Assembly (NCBI RefSeq): GCF_018446385.1
Contig: NC_055996.1
Coordinates: 124,841,750-124,905,749 of the forward strand
Reading direction: 5' to 3'
DNA: 64,000 nucleotides
Source of the DNA: Zingiber officinale
Lineage: Eukaryota > Streptophyta > Magnoliopsida > Zingiberales > Zingiberaceae
A program made the translations under genes and the position numbers. The notes beneath the pieces were generated by a model. That model did no database searches. It worked only from the letters and a program-made list of their open reading frames with translations, and had not been told where the DNA came from. This document shows, in pieces, positions 25,546-37,264 of this stretch (the stretch's first letter is position 1; each line of letters begins with the position of its first letter).

Positions 25546-26216
25546 TCAGGCGTAGGGAGCCTTGTCGACGCCCTCTTCCAGGCGGAACCACACGGTCTTC
25601 TTCACCTCGGATGAGCCACTGATCCCTGTGGCGGCCGCTGCCTTCCCGCCGATACCGGCCGCGGAGGCGCCGCCGTCATCAGCCGGGCCAAAGACGCCGG
25701 TGGTGGGGTGTGGCCCCCAGTACTTGTCAGAGCTTCCGCCGTCGATTACATAGTCCGGCACCACGCACGGCCGCACGTGCTCGTCCACGTTCTTGTCGTA
25801 CGACGACTCGTGCAGCGCCCGGATCCTGCAAGTTGGACACGCGTCAGTCGGGAGTCGACGATGATCTCATCGGGTGCATCCTACGGCTGTGAATGCCATT
25901 GTAAGAATTAAAACACCCCCAACATCTACGGTAGCAATCAGTCCGCCGGCCAGCTCTCCTTTTTCATTTTTTTTAATAAAAAAATATAGAAAATGTCATT
26001 TTAACGGCGATGTCGGTGTGAGGTCGGTGACCGGAAAAAGCAAAAGACAAGTAGAACATGCAAATGGATCTACAGAAACAGTGTCACTTACCCGGAAGAA
26101 ATCACCGGAGAGGCGACGGAGACGGCGGGGAGGGGCGAAGCGGCACGGATCTGGTGGAGGAATCGCTTCCCGAGGCTTCCTTCGGCTATCGATCGTCCCG
26201 CCCAGTAGGTTGCCAT
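25546..26216 (-). CDS. LEA-family protein, At5g17165-like (two exons)
   Basis: The coding sequence joins exon 1 (26216 down to 26092) and exon 2 (25825 down to 25546), total 405 nt, 134 residues. The intron (25826-26091, 266 bp) has a consensus GTAAGT donor and a TTGCAG acceptor, and splicing keeps the frame. The N-terminus ([21 protein letters not shown]) is rich in Arg, Ser and Ala and poor in acidic residues, like a mitochondrial presequence. The body has [38 protein letters not shown] and a C-terminal [15 protein letters not shown] recognise this layout as the small LEA group named after At5g17165. A stress-protective role is inferred from family naming only. The start is the first ATG downstream of a TATA box. 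Confidence 0.82.
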
Positions 26217-26281
26217 ACAGGAAGAGAAAGACGTGGGAGATAGACCACTGAAGTTAGGCGACGGAGGACGGCGGAGCAAGC

Positions 26282-26290
26282 CTATATATA
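26282..26290 (-). promoter_or_regulatory. TATA box of the LEA-family gene
   Basis: CTATATATAG lies about 67-75 bp upstream of the LEA start codon on the minus strand, a normal distance for a short 5' untranslated region. No other promoter motif was assigned. Confidence 0.55.
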
Positions 26291-28227
26291 GAGCAAAGAG
26301 GGCCCCATCGACGATTTTGTTCAACGCTGACTCAACCAAAGGCACGCAAATATCGCACCGTATCGGCGGGTCCCATCCAAACCATTTTCCTCTTCGGAGA
26401 CATCTGATACAATTGATGGATGGTTCACGACATAAACCACGAACCGTTCCTAAATTTTCCTAAGTGACCAAGATACCCTCGCCTACTTTGTAATATTAGC
26501 AAGTGACCAGGCGCGCAGCGGCTATTGATACGCCAGACGACGAGGGTACAAATGGAAGTTCAACTCTCCCATGCTCGTTCCGGTATCTCCGGGTGTTATC
26601 TGGTGGCGTAGGCACGAGCGGCAAAAGTTGAAACGAGGTATGCTCATGGTGGAGCCCACCGACAGGTCTTTGTTGGGTAGGCTAAGTTGACTTCTGCTTA
26701 AGCATTAAGGATACTAATTTCTGCATTATTAAAAATTAATAATTAATAATTAATAATTATATTTTGACCGTAAAATACATCGCGTATGACTCCATGCTGC
26801 GTGATTCTTGGAGCATTAAAGTCTCTGATAAATTTGGACGGTTTGATATTGTTTTAATTAGTAATTAGTAATTAGCAATTAAGATTAACAAAGTCAGCTT
26901 CACCTAATAGTAATTGAGAAATGCATTATTGTTAATATTATATCATTATTCTTTTTTTTTTTTTTAAGAAACGGGGTTGCTGTGGTCGGTCCAATTCTTA
27001 ATCAAGAAGCCATTTGTATACTGTTATCTATTAAGAGTTGAAACTTCCCCAATGTTGTCGACTTTCACTTTGCAGGGAACTCAATTAAGTGAACGAGGCC
27101 ATGAGATAATTAACATATATGCTCGATTGCTTGATTCTTACGGACAGATTGCCATGAAACTTGAAATGTATGACTCAGAGATTCTTTTTTTTCAAAAAAA
27201 ATAAAATTTGAGGCAATAAAATCCAAAAAGAAATTTAGAGGGAATCAGTAATGTTATTGTTTCAGTGAAGAATAATGAACACAGGATTAAAAAAGCATCG
27301 TATTTCATGGAAGTGGATTACTCGTAGTCGGTACAAATTGGGAATTATATGAGTTGTTAATATATCAAATTAATCTGTGGGTTAGGGAATGCTATTGAAC
27401 GGATTAATTTGGGGCAACTTTTGTCAAATCCTTAATTTGAACCTTTCTCTATTCTCTAATTGAAAAAAAAACAATTATTTATTATTATTTATTTTTTTGG
27501 ACTCTTAGACATCTCCTCTAAATGAGTCGGCCTCAATGTGTTACATTAAAAATATAAAAATTTACTATCCTCTTTACTATTAAAAAACCTCTTATAATTT
27601 TTTTTTAACCCATTGAAATTTAAATTTAAAATATCATTATTACTCTTAAAATAAAAATCTTAAAGCTCACGTTCTTTCGAGTTAATTTTTTCGTTACATA
27701 AACTTTTTTTTAAAAAATCTTGTATTGAAGATGCCCGGGAAATATTTGGATTTTGGTACATATATGACATCACATTTATGGAGGAATTAAATTCTTTGTC
27801 GCCAAAAAAAACCCTTGTTTGATTTTAAATAATTGTATATTTTTTATATCAAAAATGGATTTGGATTATTAAGCTTGATAAACAAAATAAAAAAAAAAAG
27901 TAATTAGGAATCGTTTGGCGTGCCTAATATTATTTATATACATTAATATGGACTCCTACGCTGTTTGGATTTGTCAGTACTGATAATTTGCACAGCTTTC
28001 CTCCGCGCCCTATGTGTGTGTTAAACCTCATCTTTATTTTAATATAATTTAATTTAATTTATTATTTATTTTATTTTTATACTCATATTAGTTGTACAAG
28101 TAAAATCCTAGAATATACTATAATAATGACCATCATAATATTCACTCCATATTCTAAATATATTCCTAGTCAATTAAGTCACTTAATAAACAAAGATAAA
28201 AAGTCGCTTGAATTAGAAATTAGTATA
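26291..28227. other. AT-rich intergenic region without recognised features
   Basis: This holds the upstream side of the LEA gene and AT-rich sequence. A short (TAATAAT)n-like stretch is at 26735-26760 and several homopolymer runs are present. The 75-residue frame at 26977-27204 shows no motif. No LTR, TIR or RNA gene was seen. Confidence 0.5.
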
Positions 28228-29393
28228 TGTTAGGGTAACTTACACTAATGATTTAATTCAAGTTTTGATGTATAACAATGAATTAAAGTTAGACTTGTGA
28301 TTTAACCTCTTGAAGTAAGTGTATAGGCTAACAGACTTAATAGATCCAGAGAACCAGACACTAGGCTAAAGTCCAGTTAGGTTAGGGAGGATTAGACGAC
28401 TGGCTGAAGTCCAAATTATGCATCTAGCAGGAAGACCTGGTGAGTCAAGAAATCAGAGTCAAATAAGTCTGCAAATGATAAGTAGAGGTAAGCACTTGAG
28501 GAGAGAGATCCAGTGAGGACGAGTCCTAGTGAGATTATAGGTGCTAGTCCAACTTAGATCTATTTTGAAAATCTAGGTTCAGACCAATACTAGATCTTGG
28601 TCTTAGTAAGATATGATCTAACTCATAAATATATATAAATCATTCAAGCATATATTTTTTTAACTATGTGTTATAGAGACATACGTAGATTTTCAAATTC
28701 TACATGTGCGGTCATTAACAGAGCTTGATTCTGAATCTAAAGTCAAAAGTTTTGGCCTTCAAAAGATTGATGTATCGAACTAGTAGATTAGAGGCACCTC
28801 GTATGGATTATAGGTGCCTCAAATGGGTTGGAGGCACCTCAAATTAGAAATTTTATCTTTTCTGCATCGAATAATGCCTATTAAAGGTGCCTCCAATAAC
28901 CTATATAAGGAAGTCTCGACCAACACTTCATATACAACTCATACAGGAGCTTCCTCGATCATTCTGCTACGCTGTCCTTCTGCTACTGCTCTGCTACGAT
29001 CCTACTATACCCAACTACTGCAGTCAAAGCAACATTGACCTTGAGCTACGAATTACAATTTACTAAAGTGTTGGTAACAATTTAAAGTTAATTTTTCTTA
29101 TTGCCTCAGAAAGTGTAGTTTGTTACACTTACTATATCTATATCTATTTTACGAATGTTAGTGAATTGCCCAATCAATACGATCCAAGGAATCATGAGCC
29201 TTAGAGAAGGAGTCCTCGAAGGCTCCGAATCGAATAAAGACAAAAGCATATTATGCTCTATTTTTCTTTTTCTTATTTATTCTATTTTCTTCCATTGCAT
29301 TCTCAAACTTTCAACCAGAGTTTTAAAAAATGAAAAGAAAGATTTTAAAATGTGATTCAGCTCCCTCCCTCTCACATTCTATAAGATCCTACA
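28228..29393 (+). repeat. Solo LTR, TGTTGG family, 1.17 kb
   Basis: It runs from TGTTAGGGTAAC to AGATCCTACA and is flanked by GTATA (28223-28227) and GTATC (29394-29398), a 4-of-5 target duplication. It shares the opening with the copies at 37265 and 38806 (CTAATGATTTAA, then GTTTTGATG). Inside are GAGGCACCTC-type palindromes (28790-28895), TATAAGG at 28904-28910 and a TTCAGCTCCCTCCCTCTC tract near the end. No internal region is attached. Confidence 0.82.
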
Positions 29394-29729
29394 GTATCTG
29401 TGATGCAGTATTTTATATTTCATTGGTAAGGGCATAGAAATGTTTAAGCATACATATGGATGCTTATACGATGAGTTTATTGAACAACCCTCACATAGAC
29501 TTTCCAAGTGGTTGTCATTTATCGAGTGGATAAGAAAGTTCTTGGTTGTTGTTGTACACTAGTAGTCTTTATGACCAAGGATAACACTGAGACTCTATAT
29601 GTTGGGGGCTCACTTTGACTAATTTATGAACTCCATTAGGGGCATCAGGTGGTGAGATTTGGTGTAATAATGAAACGTATAGAAGCCAGTGGATTGTAGT
29701 TGAGGATTCATCACACACTCATAGGTATG
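29394..29729. other. Unclassified repeat-like block, left part
   Basis: It lies between two solo LTRs and probably continues at 31358 after the second insertion, judged only from matching flanks. No coding frame. The style (GGGGGCTCACTTTGAC, ATTAGGGGCATCAGG) suggests another LTR, but no termini were found. Confidence 0.3.
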
Positions 29730-31357
29730 TGTTGGTGCAATGTCTCTAGGTCAATGTTGACCAGTTTGACTAAGCTTGAGTTGGCTCAAGCTTGAGTCTT
29801 GATGTTTAAGTTTTAATGTTTGACAATATAAGGAGATTGCAGGTACAATTGTCCATTTGGGAAGATTGTCGGTGTAATTACCCTCAAGTCAAGGTTTGAC
29901 CAGTTTGATGTGAAGAAAAGTCAAGTAGGTCAAGGATGACTAGATACTTGATTAGGAAAGTCCTAACTGGAGGTTAGATAAGGGCAAGACCAATAGGATG
30001 ATTAGCAGAAGAAGAAGAGTCAAATAAGTCAATGTTGACTGGATACTTGACTAGAAAATCCTGGTGAGTGAAGTCAGGTGAAAATCCTAGTGAGTGAATC
30101 TAGGTGATGGAAAGTTCTGGTGAGTAAAGCTAGGCAGTTAGAAAATCTTGGTGAGTAAAGCCAGGTGAAAAGCCCTAGTGAGTGAAGCTAAACAGTTAAA
30201 AAATTTTGATGAGTGAAACCAAGTGAAAAGCCCTAGTGGGTGAAGCTATGCAATGAGTAAGTCCCGGTGAGTGAAACCAGACAGTTAAAAATCTAAGTGG
30301 GTCAAAGGTTGACCAGATACCTAGTGATTAGAAGTCCAAGTAGGCCAAGGTTGACCGGACACTTAGCACAAGAAGAAATTTCAAAGTAGGTCTAAGGATT
30401 GACTGAACACATGACACAAGGAGAAAAGTTGGGGTCCCAACAGACCACAGTTGACCAGATATTGGGTAAAGGAGCTCTAGACTTAGGTTTAGAAGTTGGG
30501 ATTTGGTAATCGATTAGGCTAATCAATTACCATAGCTTAATCGATTACCATATCTTAAGTGATTAGCCTAATCGCTTAAGCCTTTTGATCGCGAAAACAT
30601 AATAGAGTTGAATCGATTAGGGTAATCGATTCAGCAATCCTTAATTGATTAGGCTAATCGATTAAGGTTTTTCTGTGAGGAAACAGAAAGGGTCGTAATT
30701 AATTAGGGTAATCGATTATGTCATGCTTAATCGATCACAATAATCGATTAAGCTAGTTTTCGCGAGTGAACAAAAAGTTTTCTAATCGATTAGGAAGGCT
30801 TAATTGATTAGGGTAATCGATTAAGCTTGAAAAACTAGTCGTTTGAAGCAGGTTGCTAACGTGGTAAGCGATTAAGAAGAGGCTTAATTGATTAAGGCGC
30901 CAATGGTAACCCTAGAAAAGGGTTTTTTGTGCATTGTTTCATCAGAGCTCTCATCCACGATTTCTCCACTCCTCACTACCAGTTCTTGAAGCTTCTTGGA
31001 GACAAGTGTTGTTGCACTTCCAAGGTCAAGAGGTATTTCCAAACAAAAAGAAGAAGCTAGATAGGGTTTCATTTGTGTAAATCTTATAAGATTTCTATTG
31101 TACTAGCTTCTCTTTTATTCTTGTTGTATTGTGAGTTTGTACGAGGTTTCTCCACCTCCGAAGTATTTTCGAGAAAGGTTTATATAGTGGATGTGTGAGA
31201 GAGGGTCGGATTTTTGGATTAGTCACCTCATTTGAGGTGAGTACCAAGTAAATCTTGGCGTTGGCGTTTGCTTGAGTGTTTTCCACGGTAACAACTCATC
31301 GACCAAGTGAACGGAGCTAATCACCTCCCGCTCTCTAGCTCCCAAAGTGACCCAACA
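29730..31357 (+). repeat. Solo LTR, TGTTGG family, with TAATCGATTA array
   Basis: It starts TGTTGGTGCAATG and ends GTGACCCAACA, 1628 bp, flanked by GTATG (29725-29729) and GTGTG (31358-31362), a 4-of-5 duplication. From about 29935 to 30470 it holds degenerate tandem copies of a unit with GTGAGTGAAGCCAGGTGAAAA and GGTCAAGGTTGACC. From about 30500 to 30900 follow a dozen or so copies of TAATCGATTA-type palindromes. The end has TCACCTCCCGCTCTCTAGC, matching the family's 3' tract. Confidence 0.82.
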
Positions 31358-32587
31358 GTGTGAATATCTTATGTAATATGTTGTCCTATAGTGTATGAAA
31401 TCTTAGATCAGAGTTATAAAATGTGCTTTAGGAAATGAGTTTCCTAGTTGCACATATGATATCTCTATAAGATATATCATATGGTTGTCGAATCAATATG
31501 CAACTCTCGATGTACCAATGGTTGTAGATTCAATCGAGATATATGAGATGAAGGGACTAAAGTGTACGTTAACCATAATTGGCTAGTTCTTGCAGGTACT
31601 ATTTAATAATACACAAGGAGTTATGGGGCGGTGCTTCTAAACGCTCTTACCATGATTCATTGGGTGTTAATCAGAATTAGTTCTGACGTCCTATGATCAA
31701 GGAGTTAATCATAGAATGAAGCTATTAAGGGTATTCCCAAATAAAGGACAAGTATAATCCTAAATCACAAAGATTGTAGACCTATGACTATTTGTATCCC
31801 TTAACCATTGAGGGTCACATAAGTATTAGTTTTACTATTTCCCATTGAGAAAGTAAAATTCAAATAGTTAAATTTGACGAATAAAGTTTGATGTAATCAA
31901 ACAGTGTATTGACCAATGAAGTTTGATATGATCAAATGTTATGATTCATAAAAGAGTTTAGGAGTGATTTCCAGTCAATAGATATAAGGAGAGTTATAGA
32001 GTTCCACATAGAGTTCCACTCATAAAAGAGTTTATGAGTGATTTGTGTTCTCATAATAGTAAGCAAGTGTGCTCGCCACACCGATGATTTTGGATCATTG
32101 ATATGATTATGATGGACTTGCATCATTGGGTTCTAGAAAAGTTATACATCCCAATAGCTTAAGATGGAAGAGATACAATGGGCCTAGAAAGCTCAAGCCC
32201 ATTACAATCACATTAAGTTTTATCTAAAATTATGAGAAAAAAATAAGGCTTGGTTCAATATATCATGAGGAATCATTCTTTTCACCCTATCCGCCCCTAT
32301 CTGCCACTTTCTCCACTCTTCCACTCCTCCACTCCTCCTTGGAGATCTTCGATAGCCCTCAAAAAGGAAGGAAAAATAGATTTTCTTGATCGATTAAGAA
32401 ATATGCTCCAAGTTGCTGTCTCTCTAAAAGGAATAAGATAGAGATTTTCTTCCCCTTCTTCAATCAAGAAATTTACTCCAAGTTGCTGCCCTCTAAAAGG
32501 AAGAAGATAAAGATCTTCCTCCCCTTCTTCCATCAAGAGATCATCACCAAGTCGCCTCCCCTCTCAAAGGAAAAAGATAGAGATCTT
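31358..32587. other. Unclassified repeat-like block with ~75-bp tandem copies
   Basis: From 31363 to about 32340 the sequence looks like part of an LTR or a non-coding element; no domain was found. From about 32345 to 32587 three imperfect ~75-bp units follow, each carrying CTCTAAAAGGAA(T/G)AAGATA-type and TTCCCCTTCTTC-type stretches. The next LTR begins directly at the end of the third unit. The small frames here are repeat artefacts. Confidence 0.45.
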
Positions 32588-35323
32588 TGTTGGTCCTGTG
32601 TAGATTAGCTAGAGAGGGTGAATAGCCTGCAAGTTAGAAATAGAACTTCTCTTGCTATTGATCTTAGCAAGGACACACTTAGTTAAATAAAAATAATAAA
32701 TACAAATATAAATTAAAGGAAGAGGCCAGAATTACTTGGTTACAACCTAGGTGGTTGTTAATCCAAAGTGATGAAAAAACTCCACTAACGTTCTCCTTTA
32801 AAACAAGCGGAGTAGCCTTTTACAATCGTTGAAAGCGCAGAAACAAAGAAAAGAGTTCGAGTACAGCTGTGTGTTTGAACTTTGGAGAACAGAGCTCAAT
32901 TTATAGCTCATTGGTCGCAACTAGCAATTTGCTAACGTGACGCTTCCTAGGTTCTTGGACCAGCTTTGGGCGCTTGGACTCAGTTGACTTGATCCACTCC
33001 ATAACGGCTATTCACCAATGGTTTATCGGTTCCCGAGCACTTGAACCCAATTCGAGCACCTGGAATCTTCTAACATAGACTCCAGTGTTGATCGTTGCTA
33101 TACCAACTCGAATAGCTTACTGACTTGGATAGTACTGTTGGGATGTATACTATAAGCCTAGTTTTTGTATGAACATCTGTTTTGAAATATTTTAAAATGA
33201 GAATAACTTTGGTCAAATGTCTGCATTTTATATTTATATATATGTCAATGAAGTTGTCCATTTAATTTATATTGTAGATAACATGGTGTGTGGTGCCACA
33301 CAGAAGATCATGTTATCGGTTCCTTATAAATTATAAATAGTAGCTCACAACCAAGATGGATTGGGACAAACCATTGGAACGGTTGTAGTGTAATTTGGTA
33401 TTAGTCTGTCTTGCCTATAAAATTACACTAGTACACTATGTGTGTATTGAGCAGAACCATTTGAGGTTGTTCGATTTATACTGACTACATAAAAGAACAA
33501 AACCTTTGTTATTATAGATGTGCGCCCTCTTAATCCCTATATAATAACAAGCACGCATACTTAGTATTTATTTCTTTAACTTATCAATGAGTGAGATTTA
33601 TTCGTTAAATCAATAGGCCCGATGAGTTGGGAAATAGTATTATTTATATGGTGTGTTGTTGATTATAGAAGGAATCTGTGTCCTAATTATTTAGGTTGAT
33701 GATATTCCCTTAAGGAGCTCATAAGGATTATCATGTAAACCCTGCAGGTGGACTTAGTCTGGCATGATAATAAAGTTTAGTGGTACTACTCTTGGAATTA
33801 GATATTAATTAATTGAGTTGTTAGTAACTCATTTAATTAACGGAAATATGATATCTTAAACACAGGGAGTTTAACGCACTCATGATAAGAAGGAGCTCAT
33901 ATTGTAATATGGGATTAGTGCGGTAGTTCAATAATAACCCTTTAGTGTTATGGATTATTATTGATGGACTTGAGTTGGGTGATCAGGCCGAACACAGGAA
34001 GCCCAAGTCCATCAGGAGGCCTAAACCAATTCCTCCTCTAGGTCCCTGTTGTAGCCTCTATATAAAGTCTCGCATCCACCCATCCATAACTTGGTTTGGT
34101 TTAACTTAACTTGGTTTAACTTGGTTTGGTTTAACTTAACTTTGTTTAACTTGGTTTGGTTTTCTCCATTATAGAAAGAGAAATTTTTTCTAAACAGAAT
34201 TCTGTTATTTTTTTTTTCTTTGTAACCAACGCCGAGCCTATAAAAAGGAGTAGGTGGTGGTCCCTAAAACCTAATTTTCTAATTCCACAATTCTCTTCTC
34301 CTTGCTTGTGGTTGGTGCCACCCTCTTCCTCACTTAGGGTCGGGACCCCCCTCTTCCTCACCTAGGGTTGGCGCCCCCCTCTCCCTCACTAAGGGTCGGT
34401 GCCCCTCCTCCTTGGTGGCCTGCGCCTCTTCCTCCTTGGTGGTCGGCGGATTGGAGAAGAGGAAGAAGAAGAAGAAGAAGAAGAAGAAAAGGAAAAAGAT
34501 TAGAAGCAGGTGCCCCATCCTAGAGCCTCCTTTTGTAGCCGGCGGTTTGGAAACCGAGAAAAGAAGGAGGGTGATGTTGTCTTGGTAGATCGTCACCCAC
34601 ATGACGCCCAAGAAGAAGAGAGGAATACAGCAGAAGATCAAGAGATATTTAGCTATGAAGAAAGGTACAACTAGTTCTTTAATTCTGCTGCGTAATTAGT
34701 TTTGTTTTCTTCGTATCGATTTTGAATACCAACACAAGAGGCCAACGATCTTGTACTTCGATCAAGGTGTGCTTTGATCAATCAAGAACTTGCTTGATTG
34801 ATCAAACACATGTCTGATCGAACATGCGGGTTGCTAGGAATAGTTCTGTACTTGTACAATTTTTGTACATGGAAATTTAAATAGAACGAAATTCCAGCAC
34901 CTTCAGGTACTGCTCCAGGCGCTTGAACTTGGTTTGGACACCTAGAGTCCGAACACTTGGACAAAGTCAACTTCTGATGTTGACTTTCTCTAGTCGCTTG
35001 GGTGATCATTCGGCCATCTATAATTGAGCTCACCTGAATCCAACTCCGACCTTCTCGTCTAGCAGCCTTCCTCCCTAGCTTCTCATCCCTTGGAAGTATC
35101 AAGTGTGTCATTCTCGTCCGCCGGTTTACTCTTCCGTAGCTCATTGTTCCTCCGATGCATTGAACCTGTCAACTCGCTTCTCACCTCATCTTTCTCGCTC
35201 GCTGTATCTTTCGCTCGACTTCTTGTGTTCCTAAATTCTTGCACACTTAGACATAATACATTAAAAACGTAAAGTCTAACATAACTCGGTTGATCATATC
35301 AAAACTAACCCGAGGTACTTACA
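32588..35323 (-). repeat. 3' LTR of gag-only element C (contains another LTR)
   Basis: It is homologous to the LTR at 38806-39906: both begin on the plus strand TGTTGGTCC, followed by GTGAATAGCCTG. It is interrupted by a solo LTR at 33136-34905. The far end GGTACTTACA is followed by a polypurine tract, marking it as the 3' LTR of a minus-strand element. Without the insertion it is about 960 bp, against 1101 bp for its partner. Confidence 0.75.
33136..34905 (+). repeat. Solo LTR related to Copia A, 1.77 kb
   Basis: It begins TGTTGGGATGTATAC and shares long stretches with the Copia A LTR (for example ACATGGTGTGTGGTG and CTGCAGGTGGACTTAGTC), but is shorter and diverged. It ends CACCTTCA. Flanks are AGTAC (33131-33135) and GGTAC (34906-34910), a 4-of-5 duplication. 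Removing it joins the host LTR in register with the copy at 38806. A TATATAAAG box lies at about 34060. Confidence 0.8.
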
Positions 35324-35338
35324 ATCTCTTCTTTTTTT
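35324..35338 (-). other. Polypurine tract of element C
   Basis: On the minus strand AAAAAAAGAAGAGAT directly precedes TGTAAGTACC, the start of the 3' LTR. It sets the LTR boundary and the minus orientation. Confidence 0.65.
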
Positions 35339-36480
35339 AATGTGCATTAACCCAAGTTAAGTTATGATTAAAAACAAATAATAAATTAAATAAGTTAATT
35401 TGTAATTATTACAATTAAAAAAATTGCAATCAATTCAAGAAAAAATATTAAATTACATATCTCCCCCTTAACTTAATCCATAATTTTTTCCGCTTTGATC
35501 ACCTAAAAAAAGAAAAAGTACGAAAAAAATATTAGAAAATAGAAATAATTTTTAATCAATTAATCCAAAGATTTTAGAAAATAATTTTAAAATTATTTTA
35601 AAGTGTCAAAAAAATCCTGAAAAGTTTTTTCAATTACAATCCCAATCATTTAAAAACATGATAAAATTATTTTTGAAACTAAATATTTAAAATTAGTTTT
35701 CAATTTATAAAAGTTTAGATTGATTTCCTGCATATTCATAATACAATGATAATTTTCTAAAAAAATATATTATTTAAAATTAATCTCTAAAAAAAATAAA
35801 TTTAAAATTTCCTTTTCTGATAAAAAATTATATAATCGTCAAAAAAATCTCTAAAAAAATATAATCTAACATAAAACAAACTTTATTATCACATAAAAAT
35901 TAATTTTTTCAAAACATTTTTAATTATTAAAATTCATTTTTTAAATGAATTTTTTTTAAAAATAATATAATGGTGAGAAAATTTTGAAAAAAAAATTATG
36001 TTAGTGGATAACATCTTTATTTTTCATTAAAAAAAATTGTTAACACGTAGCATGAAAAGGAAGTATGTGAAATGATGTTAAAAATTAAAGCAAATTCAAT
36101 TTAGAGCACGCATTAAAATTAATTTTAATCAGTGTAAGCATGATTTACGAATTCAAAATAAATTTATACATACTGGATTTATCAAGTATTTTATAGAAAT
36201 ATATTTTTTTAACTATTTTTATAATTTAGTCTCTATGAATCCTAATATATCAATTTAGCCCTACATTTTATGTAACATTTCTTTTTGAAATTTCAAAGAT
36301 ATTTGAGCATACATGGGATCTTTTTCTAATATTTCTATTTTTTTTTTAATTTTGCATTTTCAACTTTCAATTTGTTAAACTTCTCTAGTAGACATGAGTA
36401 ATCTTTCTTTGATCTTATGTATTTAGACCTAGTTTTACACAATGATCTACTTAGCATTTTAATACATTCATACAGTTGAT
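35339..36480 (-). mobile_element. AT-rich internal region of element C, no pol
   Basis: Where protease, integrase, RT and RNase H would be expected there is very AT-rich sequence with many A and T runs and no protein domain in any frame. It separates gag from the polypurine tract. With the solo LTR subtracted, the whole internal region is only about 2.3 kb. Confidence 0.6.
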
Positions 36481-37259
36481 CTGGAGGAAGTTGGCCTGCC
36501 TGACTTATCATATTGAATTTGTCGATTGATACTCCCCCTTCATAAGTACTTTTTGTCGAGTGGCTTCATTGTCTTCTTCTTCTTGGTGACTTGCCATTAG
36601 TGCAAGTCCGACATATGCTTCTACTTCATATTCTAATGATGTTTCATCCCATATTGTCTTGTGATTCTTGTGGTTTGACTGTCTTTGCCCTCCGTCTTTC
36701 TCCTTTCCTTTGCTTTTTAGCTTTGGACAATCATCCTTAATATGTCTTTTTTCTTAACAGTTGTAACACCAAGCCTTTCTTTTGCTTCGGATTAGCTTCG
36801 TTGCCTGTTTCTTACTAAAATAGTTAGTTTTACAAATTTACTAAACTTCCTTACTATGTAAGCTTCTTCATTTTCGTCGAGCGACAATTCTGATTCTGGA
36901 TCGATCTTCTTAGTTTTGAATGCTAAGTTCTAATTTGGCTCCTTTTTCTTTCTTAGACCTACACATCGAGTTTCATGTAATTCTAAGGTCGAAAACGAAC
37001 TTTCTAAGGTACTTATCTTAAGATCCTTAGAGATATAGTAAAAATCTACTATCGTTGTCTAGTCTTGGGTCCTTGGGAAGGCATTAAGAGAGAGTATCAT
37101 AGAGAATTCTAATTTGTTACTATTTCTCAGAAGTTGGTAATTCATGTGATCAGTTCTTTGATTTTGGCATGCAGTTGAGCAACCATTTGCCCTCCTTCAA
37201 GCTGGAGGTTGCTAAGTTGGTTCTGGAGAAGATCTCATCTTGCGAGTTTGGCCTCCGAG
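36481..37259 (-). pseudogene. Element C gag, C-terminal part with zinc knuckle
   Basis: On the minus strand, downstream of the inserted LTR, the gag frame continues with LLQNQLSNLQLEEGGQMVAQL and HAKIKELI-like sequence. A lysine-rich stretch follows, then a knuckle near 36735-36790 reading CYNC-x-EKRHIKDDC (a stop interrupts it). The order and spacing are those of Copia gag of the UBN2 type. Decayed. Confidence 0.7.
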
Positions 37260-37264
37260 GTTCC

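Noticed and set aside
26977..27204. 75-residue plus-strand frame upstream of the LEA gene
   Set aside because: AT-rich, ends in a poly-A run, no recognisable motif or splice context.
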